Positions 8,757 through 17,350 of a stretch of DNA of 64,000 nucleotides are shown here, one piece after another; within the stretch, counting starts at the first letter, position 1, and the number at the start of each line of letters is the position of its first letter. Source of the stretch: CAZWKX01 sp964633975 (GTDB lineage Bacteria; Actinomycetota; Acidimicrobiia; Spongiisociales; UBA11373). The position numbers and the translations under genes are program-made. The notes below the pieces were generated by a model. That model made no database searches. It was not told where the DNA came from and saw only the letters and a program-made list of their open reading frames with translations. The DNA lies in NCBI GenBank assembly GCA_964633975.1, contig CAZWKX010000001.1, positions 62,001-126,000 of the forward strand, given 5' to 3'.

Positions 8757-8870
8757 GTCGCTACCTCAATTCAACCAGAGACGCGGGCGTTTCGTGACAG
8801 TAATCCGGGGCGCGTGCTCCAAGAGACCAGGAGCCGCAGAGCTCGGAGATAGTTCCACTGCAAAACCGGC

Positions 8871-10106
8871 TCAGGAGAAGTCGTCGCAGCCGTCCGAGCC
8901 GGCGCTCACGTAGTAGATGAGGTTCTCGCCCTCTTCGATGGCGGTGATGCCAAAGACGATGCCACCGCCCCAAGCCAGGCCCCTGGTGGCGTCGAAGAAG
9001 TTGGGCTGCCCATAGATGGCGACGAACTCGTCGCGGCTGCGACCGATGGTCACCCCTTCGGCGGTGGCGAGCGCCATGGCCCCGATGTCGACGGCACGCG
9101 GATCGTCCGACTCGTAGGTGTATTGGGCCAGAACCCGGGTCCCGTCGGCCACGTCGCTGAAATCGATGGTGAGCACCGCCGGGTTCTCCGAGCCCGACTC
9201 GGCGGCCTGGATCACCCAGGTGATGTGTCGGTTGGTGCCCCGGCAGGTTCGGCCGCCGGCGTTTCCGGTCTGCCAGTCGGTATCTGCGGAAGGCTCCCCG
9301 AGCAGATCAATCAGCAACTCGATGACTGCGTCGGCATCATCGTCGAACGCGGCGATCCCGATCCCGCCCGAACCCAGGTACATGTCGCCGAAGTCGATGT
9401 TGACGACGTGGGGACGGGCCGCCTCGACGTCTATCAGGTACGAGGTGGGCACCGACGCCGATACCCGAATGCTGTAGGCGCTCTCCGAGGGAAGCTGGCC
9501 CGCCCAACTGCCGCCCGGCCCCAGATAGCGCACCTGAGTGCCGTCGTCCCTCTCAATCGTGACCTCGACCTCACCTTCGGAGACGATGATGGAGAACACT
9601 CGGCCTTCGACGCCGCTGAGGGCGAAGACCTCGTCGTCCCCGTCGTCCACGTTCCCGGCGATCTGCTGAATCGTGTCCCTGTCGGTGAAGACCACGTCTC
9701 GGTCCTCGCTGCATTCCCGAGCGAGCATGGCAAAAGTGCCTTCATCGGGATTGCCGGACGGAACGCGCCGCACCGAGGCCTGGACGTAGGCGACGGCGCG
9801 GCCGGTGATGGGGCCGAACACGCCGTCGACACTCACCTCTCCCTCCCCGGGCACCGGCTCGCCGTAGCCGTCACATACGAGATAGTGCTGAAGTGCCTCC
9901 ACGTAGCCGCCTCGCTGGCCCTGGATGACAAAAGCCGGCCCGTTCTGTTCGAGAGTGATGACGTCGCCGAGCGTCGTCGTCGTCGCGGAGGTCGTGGTCG
10001 TCACAACGGTCGTGGGCGCCGCTTCGCCCGAGCAGGCGGCAACGACCAGGGCCAAAGCCGCTCCGACGGCGGGGAAGATCCTCCTCAGCCTCCTTCCCAT
10101 GGCCAC
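8871..10106 (-). CDS. Lipoprotein with peptidoglycan-binding-like domain
   Basis: 411 aa. The signal peptide ends in a lipobox (ALALVVAAC, Cys near residue 25), followed by the Thr-rich linker TTVVTTTTSATTTT. Residues about 55-130 resemble a PG_binding_1 module (GGYVEALQHYLVCDGYG, then VDGVFGPITGRAVAYVQ). The next 280 residues contain a beta-rich Ca-free domain with no recognised motif and a C-terminal segment (GRSRDEFVAIYGQPNFFDATRGLAWGG in part) that could be a small fold repeated in exported proteins. It is probably anchored on the outer face of the membrane and contacts the cell wall. The exact role is unknown. Confidence 0.72.
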   Translation of the reverse strand: MAMGRRLRRIFPAVGAALALVVAACSGEAAPTTVVTTTTSATTTTLGDVITLEQNGPAFVIQGQRGGYVEALQHYLVCDGYGEPVPGEGEVSVDGVFGPITGRAVAYVQASVRRVPSGNPDEGTFAMLARECSEDRDVVFTDRDTIQQIAGNVDDGDDEVFALSGVEGRVFSIIVSEGEVEVTIERDDGTQVRYLGPGGSWAGQLPSESAYSIRVSASVPTSYLIDVEAARPHVVNIDFGDMYLGSGGIGIAAFDDDADAVIELLIDLLGEPSADTDWQTGNAGGRTCRGTNRHITWVIQAAESGSENPAVLTIDFSDVADGTRVLAQYTYESDDPRAVDIGAMALATAEGVTIGRSRDEFVAIYGQPNFFDATRGLAWGGGIVFGITAIEEGENLIYYVSAGSDGCDDFS

Positions 10107-10264
10107 AGAGTACGCGAATCACGCCACACGGGTGTAGTCGAAACCCCCACCGGGCCCCGGAAGCCACACCCCCGGCTCGGTCGGCACACACAAAAAGCCC
10201 TCTCGCACGGCCCACTCCGGCCCGGATCGACGCTGCCGACCCAAACGCGCGCCATCATGGGGCC

Positions 10265-11356
10265 GTGCCAAAGGATCTCGATGAGCTGCGCGAACGCATC
10301 CGCCGCATCGACGACCAGATACTCCGCCTGGTAGCCGAGCGCCTCGAGGCGGCGCGCGCCGCCGGCCGTCAGAAGCGAGAAGCCGGCGTGCCGCTGCGCG
10401 ACTGGGACGTGGAGCGGGCAGTGCTGGACCGAGCCGCCCAGACCGCTGCCGAGCTTGGCCTCTCCCCAACGACGGTCCGCTCGCTCATACAAGTGCTCAT
10501 CGCCGCGGCCCGGGCAGAGCAGGAGCGCATCTCGTACTCCACCTACCAAGGCTCAGCCGAGAGCATCGCCGTCATCGGCGGCGAAGGCCGCATGGGGCGC
10601 TGGTTCGTCGATTTTTTTCGCAACCAAGGTCACCGAGTCTCGGTAAGCGATCCCGCCGATCCCGACAGCGCCTCCCTCGAGAATGCGACGGCCGGCACAT
10701 CGCTCGCCGTCATCGCCACTCCCCCGGATGCCGTCCCCGGGGTGCTCGACCGCCTCGCTTCCTCCGGCTACCGGGGCACCGCCTTCGATATCGCCAGCCT
10801 CAAGGAGCACCTCCGTCCCGCGATCACCAGGGCCGCCGAGTCCGGGCTCTCGGTGACGAGCATCCACCCCATGTTCGGTCCCGACACGAAGACGCTGGCC
10901 GACCACGTCATCTGTGTGTGCGACTGTGGGGACACCCAGGCCGCCCACCGAGTCCGCGACCTCTTCACCGACACCGCCGCCACGATCGTGGAGCTGTCCC
11001 TGGAAGAGCACGACCGCGTGATCCTCTACGTGCTCGGGCTCTCGCACCTGGTCAATCTCCTGTTCGCCAAGGTGCTGATGAACGGGAACGCCGAGTTCGC
11101 CAGCCTCGACCGGGTGGGCAGCACGACGTTCCGCGCCCAGGTGGAGACGGCCAGCACGGTCATCGGGGAGGATCCCGGGCTCTACTACATGATCCAGCGG
11201 CTGAACCCGTTCACCGCGGGCCTGTACGAAGCGCTCCGCCGCGAGTTCGACGAGCTGTCCGGATGGATCCTCGACGACGATCGCGAGCACTTCACCGAGA
11301 TGATGATGCGGGGCCGCGAATGGATGAGACGCCCCGAGGACCCCACCGGCGGATAG
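10265..11356 (+). CDS. tyrA: Chorismate mutase-prephenate dehydrogenase fusion (T-protein type)
   Basis: Bifunctional tyrosine biosynthesis enzyme (363 aa). Residues 1-90 form an AroQ-type helical chorismate mutase (DLDELRERIRRIDDQILRLV, later GRQKR and RDWDVERAVL). Residues about 98-355 are a prephenate dehydrogenase beginning with the dinucleotide motif IAVIGGEGRMGRWFVDFFR and containing SIHPMFGPDTKTL, the conserved substrate-site His-Pro-x-F-G-P motif. Domain order and length match enterobacterial TyrA (373 aa). The start is GTG 10265; no strong ribosome binding site is visible. It is monocistronic, with no other aromatic genes nearby. Confidence 0.92.
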   Translation: MPKDLDELRERIRRIDDQILRLVAERLEAARAAGRQKREAGVPLRDWDVERAVLDRAAQTAAELGLSPTTVRSLIQVLIAAARAEQERISYSTYQGSAESIAVIGGEGRMGRWFVDFFRNQGHRVSVSDPADPDSASLENATAGTSLAVIATPPDAVPGVLDRLASSGYRGTAFDIASLKEHLRPAITRAAESGLSVTSIHPMFGPDTKTLADHVICVCDCGDTQAAHRVRDLFTDTAATIVELSLEEHDRVILYVLGLSHLVNLLFAKVLMNGNAEFASLDRVGSTTFRAQVETASTVIGEDPGLYYMIQRLNPFTAGLYEALRREFDELSGWILDDDREHFTEMMMRGREWMRRPEDPTGG

Positions 11357-11415
11357 CCGCCGGTCTCACCCGGGAGCCCGGGGCAGGTCACACCCACCCG
11401 TGAGCGCGGAGCAGA

Positions 11416-12267
11416 TCACGCGGGACGCTGCCAACCGGCGGCGTGCCGCAGGTGCTTGGCGAAGTCGAACGAGGCCCGCTCGAGCACGGCGTCGAGATCC
11501 TCGACATCGAGAAAGGGACCGTAGCTCACATACCTGTCGCCGACCGGGACCGTGAGGGTGCCGTCCGGGAACACCATGACGTAGAGCCTGTCGAGTGTCT
11601 CATGGCTCAGCCAGCTGATGCTGAAGAGGTGAGGAGTGGTCCCCACGCGCTCCTGCAGCTCGACGAACTCGGCGGAGCTCACAACCAAGTCCTCCCAACT
11701 CACGTCCGCGCTCATCGAGCGAGGAAACGCCTGGAACACGTTGTAGAACAGGCGATTGGGCATGACTGCAGCCCGTCTGTCGAACAGCGCCACGATGTCG
11801 GGAACATGGTCGATGTTGTGCCGAGTCACCGGAGTCGCCACCTTGACGTCGACCGCCGGGTGCAGGGCCAGGATGTCGAGGGCCGCCATCACAGCGGTGA
11901 AGTGGCCGGCCTTCTTAGTCCGGGAGGACACCTCCTCGTTGGGCCCGTCCAGCGGGAGCGAGATGAGGTCGATGCAGGAGGCGTAGTTGTCGAGGAACCC
12001 GGCGGTCAGCTCGTCGCCGGTTGTGGAAAGGGCCACTTCCAGCCCGATATCGTCGGCCAGCCTCACGAGCGAGCCGATGTCGGCCCGCTTGAGTGGATCA
12101 CCGCCGGTGAACACGACACGCCGGGCCCCGCTGGCGGCGATGCGGGCCACGATGGCCTCGGCCGTCTCGGTATCGACCTCTTCGACACCCTGAGGACCCC
12201 AGCAGTACACGCACTCCTCGTTGCACTCCGAGGTGACGTGGAAGTCGATGGTGGCCAGCCGAGGCAT
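11416..12267 (-). CDS. Radical SAM protein, viperin-like in several motifs
   Basis: 283 aa from ATG 12267 (a GTG at 12282 is an alternative). The [4Fe-4S]-binding CxxxCxxC is C15-NEE-C19-VY-C22, preceded by DFHVTSE. The SAM-contact motif FTGGDP is at 53-58, and STTGDEL (81-87) matches the ribose-contact strand. No SPASM cysteines are present. Features shared with viperins are the His before the cluster motif, LPLDGPNEEV (104-113), KVATPVTRHN (142-151), NVFQ (176-179, compare KVFQ), and a C-terminal SFDFAKHLRHAAGW like the viperin tail. The family assignment is by eye. It lies next to a methyltransferase on the same strand. Confidence 0.85.
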   Translation of the reverse strand: MPRLATIDFHVTSECNEECVYCWGPQGVEEVDTETAEAIVARIAASGARRVVFTGGDPLKRADIGSLVRLADDIGLEVALSTTGDELTAGFLDNYASCIDLISLPLDGPNEEVSSRTKKAGHFTAVMAALDILALHPAVDVKVATPVTRHNIDHVPDIVALFDRRAAVMPNRLFYNVFQAFPRSMSADVSWEDLVVSSAEFVELQERVGTTPHLFSISWLSHETLDRLYVMVFPDGTLTVPVGDRYVSYGPFLDVEDLDAVLERASFDFAKHLRHAAGWQRPA

Positions 12268-12322
12268 GTGACCCGATCCCACCAGAGTGTACAGATCCCG
12301 CCCGCCGCCCCGGCATCAGGTC

Positions 12323-12934
12323 TCAGGCCCGCAGCAGGTAGATGCCGAAGGTCGAGCCGGCGGCGCCTGTTTGGCGCTCGACCACCAGCCCCGCATCCCG
12401 GGCCAGGCCGGGCACCCCGCCTGAGGCACGGAACGAGCGATACCCGGGCAGGTGGCCGCTGAGCGCCTCCAACCCAACACTCAGGACCCGGGCCGCCCCG
12501 GCTCTGAGCCCGCGCGCCGGCCCAGGATCGTGGTCGATCACGAGAACCCGCCCTCGGTGCCCTGCGACCCGAGCCATCTCCCCAAGAGCGGCGCTGCGCC
12601 CATCCGCCGGGAGGGCGTGCAGCAGCGTCGCCGCCAGCACCAGATCGAAGGTGCCGGAGGCGAACGGGAGCCGAGCAGCATCTGCACATATGAGGGGGGC
12701 GTCACCCCCGAGTCGACGCCGGGCCTCCCCAAGCATGGCGCCGGACGTGTCGACTCCGAACACTCGGCAGCCCGCCTCGGCGTAGAGCGAGAGGTGGGCC
12801 CCGGTGCCACAGCCCACGTCGAGCACGGCCATGCCCGGCCGAGAAGGCGCCAGATCGAGCCCGGCACGGCGAAGGCCGCCGACAAAAGATCCGAGAAGTG
12901 GCTCGTAGAGCCGGGCGATCAGCGAGGCAGGCAC
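12323..12934 (-). CDS. Class I SAM-dependent methyltransferase
   Basis: 203 aa. Motif I VLDVGCGTGAHLSLYAE lies at about residues 37-53, the acidic motif II at GVDTSGAMLGEARRRLG (about 64), ICADAARLPFASGTFDLVLA at about 85-105, and post-motif II RVLVIDHDP near 133. This is the Methyltransf_11/UbiE pattern acting on an unidentified small molecule. The start is GTG 12934. It is immediately upstream of the radical SAM gene on the same strand (about 55 nt), so the two may be co-transcribed; whether they share a pathway is inference. Confidence 0.87.
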   Translation of the reverse strand: MPASLIARLYEPLLGSFVGGLRRAGLDLAPSRPGMAVLDVGCGTGAHLSLYAEAGCRVFGVDTSGAMLGEARRRLGGDAPLICADAARLPFASGTFDLVLAATLLHALPADGRSAALGEMARVAGHRGRVLVIDHDPGPARGLRAGAARVLSVGLEALSGHLPGYRSFRASGGVPGLARDAGLVVERQTGAAGSTFGIYLLRA

Positions 12935-13022
12935 GAACCGAATTCAACCACCACCGGCCCGGCCCGGCAGGCAGGCCGCGTTGAGGGTCTGCCATCACGG
13001 AGACGCCAAGCGCCCGATCGCC

Positions 13023-13478
13023 CTACCAGATGTGAGGGCTCCAGTCGGCGGCCATGTCGGCACTGCAATCCTGGAGCTCGGCCCGCCCGTAGAGGATCGC
13101 TTCGTCGGCAGCCCGATACACGGCATACCACTCCCCGCCGGCGGACTGTCCGAACAGACAGATCTCGTCGTTCTCCGGGCTCTCTCCGAGGCGCAGGGCA
13201 ACCGTGCCCACCGGGTGTTCGGGCGAGTAGTAGACGACGACGGGCTCCAAGGGCTCTAGGAGACTGGTGTCATCGGTGTACTCGCCGTTCTCGAGGTAAT
13301 ACAGCTCGACGGCCAGCAAGCCCGAGCGAAGGTCGGCCTGTATCTCCTTCTCGCGTGCTCTATCGACGATCCCGGCGAACACCGGGGTCGCCACCGCCAC
13401 CAACACTCCGATGATGAGCACGACGATCATCATCTCGACGAGCGTGAAGCCCTGTTCCGCCTTCCTCAGCGCCCGCAT
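13023..13478 (-). CDS. Type IV pilin/type II pseudopilin-like protein
   Basis: 151 aa. The prepilin leader is MRALRKAEQG, followed by FTLVEMMIVVLIIGVLVAVA: Gly-1, Phe+1 and Glu+5 of the canonical PilD-processed class III signal, with a hydrophobic assembly helix. The C-terminal globular part is about 115 residues (ADLRSGLLAVELYYLENGEY and onward). It would be processed by a prepilin peptidase and assembled at the membrane. No pilus assembly genes are in the window. A ribosome binding site (AAAGGTGAGG) precedes the ATG. Confidence 0.9.
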   Translation of the reverse strand: MRALRKAEQGFTLVEMMIVVLIIGVLVAVATPVFAGIVDRAREKEIQADLRSGLLAVELYYLENGEYTDDTSLLEPLEPVVVYYSPEHPVGTVALRLGESPENDEICLFGQSAGGEWYAVYRAADEAILYGRAELQDCSADMAADWSPHIW

Positions 13479-13560
13479 GCCTCACCTTTCGGCGAATCGT
13501 GCCCGGTCTCTTGACGGCAAGACTCCTTACGGTCGCGTCAAAAGGAGATGCAGGAAGTGA

Positions 13561-14016
13561 CTAGTCACCGGCGGCTCGCGTGATCGCCCGGTCGGCGACC
13601 GGCACCGACATCACCACACCGGTGACAGTGTCACCGTAGCGCCAGAGCGGGCGGAGCACCCGCTCCAGGTCAGTCACCGTAGCCACGACGACCCGCAGCA
13701 GATAGGTCTCCGCTCCGGTGACCCGGTAAACGTCCAGGATCTCGGGAATGGTGCGGGCAAAGGCAACGAACTCCTCGTCGATGTCGGGGGGGCCGGCAAC
13801 GCTCATCCGGACGAACGCTTGCACGGTGAAGCCGAGACGTGCCGGGTCGACGACGGCGCGATACCCGGCGATGATCCCCAACTCCTCAAGCCGGCGGACC
13901 CGGGCCGTCACCGCCGGCGCGCTGAGCCCGACCCGCCGGCCCAGCTCGCGAAAGCCCACCCTGCCGTCAAGCTGCAACTCGCCCAGGATGCTCCAGTCGA
14001 TGTCATCGAGCCGCAT
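13561..14016 (-). CDS. Lrp/AsnC family transcriptional regulator
   Basis: 151 aa from ATG 14016, chosen because AAAGGAGG lies 5 nt upstream. The N-terminal winged HTH (MRLDDIDWSILGELQLDG, then GFRELGRRVGLSAPAVTARV) is followed by the RAM/ligand domain from about residue 65 (VQAFVRMSVAGPP ... VYRVTGAETYLLRVVV). The family senses amino acids and usually regulates its own gene or divergent transport or catabolic genes. The divergent neighbour here is only a 73-aa ORF, so the target is unclear. Confidence 0.92.
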   Translation of the reverse strand: MRLDDIDWSILGELQLDGRVGFRELGRRVGLSAPAVTARVRRLEELGIIAGYRAVVDPARLGFTVQAFVRMSVAGPPDIDEEFVAFARTIPEILDVYRVTGAETYLLRVVVATVTDLERVLRPLWRYGDTVTGVVMSVPVADRAITRAAGD

Positions 14017-14039
14017 GCCTCCTCCTTTGAACACGCGCT

Positions 14040-14189
14040 ACTCACGGCCCGAGGCCCTGTGCACGTCGGCACAAGTCATTTTCGTCAGGCGATTCGGCTC
14101 ATTTGCCTTACATAATGGCCGCAATTACCCAAGATTAGCACCGGAATCGCTGGTCGAGCCGACCTCATCCAACGCGAAGCGCGCTTGAA
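14040..14189. promoter_or_regulatory. AT-rich divergent intergenic region (Lrp gene / small ORF)
   Basis: The stretch around 14075-14140 is much more AT-rich than its surroundings. It contains TACATAAT on the plus strand and CATTAT/TATGTAAG on the minus strand as possible -10 elements for the two divergent genes. Lrp-type regulators commonly bind such regions. No clear palindromic Lrp operator was seen. Confidence 0.35.
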
Positions 14190-14411
14190 TTGAGCCTCGA
14201 GAGCGTGACTGCAGTCGCCCCTGAATTGGCGCCTTCGGAGTCCACACCAAAAGACGATCTTCATGCGGTGTGGACCTTGCTGCGCACGTGGCATCAATAC
14301 CAGGTGCTCAAGGGACTCGGTGCTCCGATGCACGAAGTCGCCGAAGCCCACGGGGCGTTGCAGCAGGCGAGAACGGACCTCCACCGTTGTCGCCGTTCAC
14401 TCTCGAGCTGA
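14190..14411 (+). CDS. Small hypothetical protein
   Basis: Up to 73 aa from TTG 14190; a GTG eight codons further on is an alternative start. The sequence is helical and soluble-looking (LHAVWTLLRTWHQYQVLKG, then EVAEAHGALQQARTDLHRC). I recognise no family. A perfect intrinsic terminator 20 nt after the stop and a promoter-like AT-rich region upstream support a real transcription unit. Confidence 0.55.
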   Translation: MSLESVTAVAPELAPSESTPKDDLHAVWTLLRTWHQYQVLKGLGAPMHEVAEAHGALQQARTDLHRCRRSLSS

Positions 14412-14430
14412 CCCCTCCCCTCGTCAGCCA

Positions 14431-14462
14431 GGACCGGAGCCCGCCAGGGCTCCGGTCCTTTT
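14431..14462 (+). terminator. Intrinsic (Rho-independent) terminator
   Basis: A 12-bp perfect stem, GGACCGGAGCCC / GGGCTCCGGTCC, with loop GCCA, followed by TTTT on the plus strand. It lies 20 nt after the stop of the small ORF. The minus strand has no T-tract, so it does not serve the convergent LD-carboxypeptidase gene. Confidence 0.88.
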
Positions 14463-14481
14463 GGCGCCGGGTCCGGCCCAC

Positions 14482-15405
14482 CTAGCTGCTCGTCGCCGGC
14501 TCGACGATGGAGAACATGCCCGTTGCGGCATCGAGGCGCGCTCTCACACCGAGCGGAACGGTCTGCTGGTGCCGCTCATGCCCCAGCGGCAGCCCGTAGA
14601 GCACGGGGATGCCCAGCCCCCCGAGCCGATCCTCCAGCACGGCCAACAGGTCATCTGTGGAGCCGTTCTCCAGCACCGTGTCGCCGAAGACCACGCCGGA
14701 GGCCTGGGCCAGCAGCCCGGCTCGCAGCAACTGGGTGAGCATGCGGTCGATGCGGTAGGCGGGCTCGCTCACGTCCTCGAGCAAGACGATCGCTCCATCC
14801 AGGTTGGGCTGGTCCGCCGTCCCCACCGAAGCGGCCAGTAGCGCCAGATTCCCGCCCAGCAACGGCCCCTCGGCCTCCCCTCCGACCAACGTGACCGGCC
14901 GCGCCGCGCCCGCCGGCACCAGCACTTCGCCGATGGCCCCCTCCTCCATGACGGCTCGCCGCAACGACTCGGCCGAAGCCTCGCCCGTGCGCTCGCCACG
15001 CCACGACAGCCCGGGACCATGGAAAGTGACGAGGCGCATCCGACGCCACAGGGCTAGGTGCAGAGCGGTGATGTCACTGAATCCGACGACCACCTTGGGC
15101 AAGACGGAGCCCAGATCGAGATCATCGACTATACGCTGGACGCCGTAGCCCCCGCGGGCCGCAAAGACTCCGGCCACCGATGCATCGAAGAGGGCGTCCC
15201 GGAGATCTGCAAGGCGAGAAGCATCGGATCCGGCCAGATACCCGGATCGCTCGTACAGGTGGGGCATCTCCACCGGCTCTAGTCCCCACGACCGGGCGAG
15301 ATCGAGACCGACGGCGACCGGCTCCGCATCCGCCGGTCCCGACGGCGCCACCACCGCGACACGATCACCGGGACGCAGACGCGGGGGTTTGACAGGCCGC
15401 TGCAC
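14482..15405 (-). CDS. ldcA: LD-carboxypeptidase, peptidase family S66
   Basis: Cytoplasmic murein-recycling enzyme that removes D-Ala from tetrapeptides (family knowledge). The frame is open to 15726, but homology-like sequence begins at GTG 15405 (VQRPVKPPRLRPGDRVAVVAPSG), giving 307 aa, the family size. The conserved FAARGGYGVQRI lies near residue 75, the nucleophile motif GFSDITALHL near 104, GNLALL near 197, and YGLPLGHERHQQTVPLG with the catalytic His near 270-285. The residues upstream of 15405 belong to the out-of-frame end of the next gene. Confidence 0.88.
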   Translation of the reverse strand: MQRPVKPPRLRPGDRVAVVAPSGPADAEPVAVGLDLARSWGLEPVEMPHLYERSGYLAGSDASRLADLRDALFDASVAGVFAARGGYGVQRIVDDLDLGSVLPKVVVGFSDITALHLALWRRMRLVTFHGPGLSWRGERTGEASAESLRRAVMEEGAIGEVLVPAGAARPVTLVGGEAEGPLLGGNLALLAASVGTADQPNLDGAIVLLEDVSEPAYRIDRMLTQLLRAGLLAQASGVVFGDTVLENGSTDDLLAVLEDRLGGLGIPVLYGLPLGHERHQQTVPLGVRARLDAATGMFSIVEPATSS

Positions 15406-15586
15406 ACATCGACGGTAACGCCTCGACGGTGGCCAGCCGCTACAGGCCGGTTCGCGGCTCGCCGGCGCCCATGGCCATGACTTCAGCACCCCGACACTTG
15501 GCCGATTTCGGCTGCGGGCCGCGGAGGCGCCACAGCGGTCGGGCGCGCCGCATCGAGCGGCTCCGAGCAACAGGTCGGCTCCGGCA

Positions 15587-16069
15587 TCACATGCGCCCCC
15601 GCCGCCGAGGCTCCACACGAGGCTGGCGGTCGCCAACAGGCCGGCGGTGGCGCCGAGCACCACCGCCGCAGGGCTTGAACCCGACGACCGGGCTGCGAGC
15701 TCCGGTGAGGACGGTCCAGGCACCAACCACGACCAGGAAGCCGGCCGACAGCCGGTAGACGAGATCGGCTGCGGCCTCGGCGACGGCCGACACGGTCACG
15801 GCTATCACCAGGACGGCCACGAACCACATAGCGAGCGCCTCGGCCACCCACTCCGTGACGAGGACCCAGCGGTTGTCCTTGAACAGGTCGCCAAAGCCGC
15901 TAACCACGGCCTTGGTCGGGATCACGTGTGCCGTGCCCCACAGGAGGACCAGCTCGGCGGCGGTGTAGGCAAGTATCCCCGCCGTGCCGGCATCCTTGAC
16001 TGCCGAGATTCCGCCTATCGTGCAGCCCGTGGAAGACCGCTGCGACTTTGCAGTCGTCGGTGCCGGCAT
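15587..16069 (-). pseudogene. Small 4-TM membrane protein, frameshifted before its last helix
   Basis: The minus strand encodes LVLLWGTAHVIPT, GFGDLFKDNRWVLVTEWVAE, two further hydrophobic helices and TGARSPVVGFKPC. I recognise this pattern from a widespread uncharacterised family with WG-AHxIPT, DN.R....EW and FK-CP motifs. After FKPC the frame turns into an Arg-rich shadow ending at 15587. The expected last helix (AAVVLGATAGLLATASLVW) is present in the adjacent frame, so one extra base near 15665-15671 breaks the gene. No normal start remains except ATG 16069, which would overlap the divergent lhgO start. It is an indel or a decaying gene. Confidence 0.6.
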
Positions 16070-17234
16070 CGTCGGCCTCGCCGCCGCCAGCGCTCTACAC
16101 GGACGCCGCCCCGGAGCCCTCAACGTGGTGCTGGAGGCCGAGGACCATCTCGGCGCCCATCAGACGGGGCACAACAGCGGCGTCCTCCACTCCGGCCTCT
16201 CGTACCGACCCGGCTCGGACAAGGCGCTTCTCTGCGTCGAAGGGGCTCGCCGGCTCGCCCTGTTCTGTGAGCAGGAGGGTCTTCCACTGCGCCGCTGCGG
16301 CAAGATCGTCGTCGCCGTCGACCGGGAAGATGTGGCTCTGCTCGACGAGATGGAAGGCCGCGGCCGGGCCAACGGCCTCAGCGGCTTGCGGCGGGTCGGC
16401 ATCGACGAGCTGAAGGAACGGGAGCCGCACGTCACCGGCATCGAAGGGCTCATCGTCCCCGAAGCCGGTGTGGTCGATTTTGTCGCGGTGGCCCGGCGCC
16501 TGGCCCGGAACCTGGAGGCCGAGGGGCACCGGGTGCTGCTGGGGCAGCGTGTGATTCGCCTGGTTGCGCTTCCGGACGGATGGGAGATCGTGTGCGCGTC
16601 CGGGCTGCGGCTTCACGCCAAAGCGGTGGCCAACTGCGCCGGCCTGCAGTCGGATCGTGTGGCACGCCTCGCCGGGGAGACGCCACCGGTGCAGATCGTG
16701 CCCTTCCGCGGCGAGTACTACCGGCTCACCCCCGACGCCGAGCATCTGGTGAGACACTTGATCTACCCGGTGCCCAGGCCCGGCCTGCCCTTCCTGGGGG
16801 TCCATTTCACCCGGCGCCTCGACGGCGACGTCGACGTGGGGCCGAGCGCACTTCTGGCCCTGGGACGCCACCACTACCGGGGCGAGCCGGTCGACTGGCG
16901 CGACCTCGGCCAGATGATCCGGTTCGGCGGCTTTTGGCGCCTCACTCTCCGCTACTGGCGCCTCGGATCAGCCGAGCTGCTGCGCTCGCGCAGCAAGGCG
17001 CTGTACGCCCGCGCCGCCCGGCGCCTGGTCGCCGAGGTGCAAACCGACGATCTCGAAGTGGCCGGCTCGGGGATCCGAGCCCAGGCCGTCGACGGTAAAG
17101 GCCGCCTCGTCGACGACTTCGTGGTTGTCGCCGGGCCCGGCCTGGTCAACGTGCTCAACGCCCCTTCTCCTGCGGCGACGGCCGCGCTCGCCATAGGCGA
17201 CCGTATCGCCGACCTGGTCGCGCCGCAGGACTGA
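16029..17234 (+). CDS. lhgO: L-2-hydroxyglutarate oxidase (FAD-dependent)
   Basis: 401 aa from GTG 16029 (an ATG at 15984 is possible but adds a tail outside the fold). It is an FAD-dependent DAO-family enzyme oxidising L-2-hydroxyglutarate to 2-oxoglutarate. The N-terminal dinucleotide motif is CDFAVVGAGIVGLAAASAL. The family-specific HNSGVLHSGLSYRPGSDKA follows at about residues 45-63. Also present are CGKIVVAVDREDV, VPFRGEYYRL near 225, and the C-terminal FAD contact GPGLVNVLNAPSPAATAAL near 375. Length matches LhgO (about 400 aa). It appears to stand alone. Confidence 0.92.
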   Translation: MEDRCDFAVVGAGIVGLAAASALHGRRPGALNVVLEAEDHLGAHQTGHNSGVLHSGLSYRPGSDKALLCVEGARRLALFCEQEGLPLRRCGKIVVAVDREDVALLDEMEGRGRANGLSGLRRVGIDELKEREPHVTGIEGLIVPEAGVVDFVAVARRLARNLEAEGHRVLLGQRVIRLVALPDGWEIVCASGLRLHAKAVANCAGLQSDRVARLAGETPPVQIVPFRGEYYRLTPDAEHLVRHLIYPVPRPGLPFLGVHFTRRLDGDVDVGPSALLALGRHHYRGEPVDWRDLGQMIRFGGFWRLTLRYWRLGSAELLRSRSKALYARAARRLVAEVQTDDLEVAGSGIRAQAVDGKGRLVDDFVVVAGPGLVNVLNAPSPAATAALAIGDRIADLVAPQD

Positions 17235-17350
17235 ACACGGTCGCTCCCCCACCCCCTCGGATCGACGCACAGTAACGACGGTCATGGTTCCCCATCGCTG
17301 GGGGTCGAAGGCCCCTGGACCCGCCGCGCAACGAGACGCATCATCGATCC

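Noticed and set aside
13557..13568. 12-bp palindrome GTGACTAGTCAC at the 3' end of the Lrp gene
   Set aside because: It includes the stop codon, has no partner copy seen in the window and is short enough to be chance.
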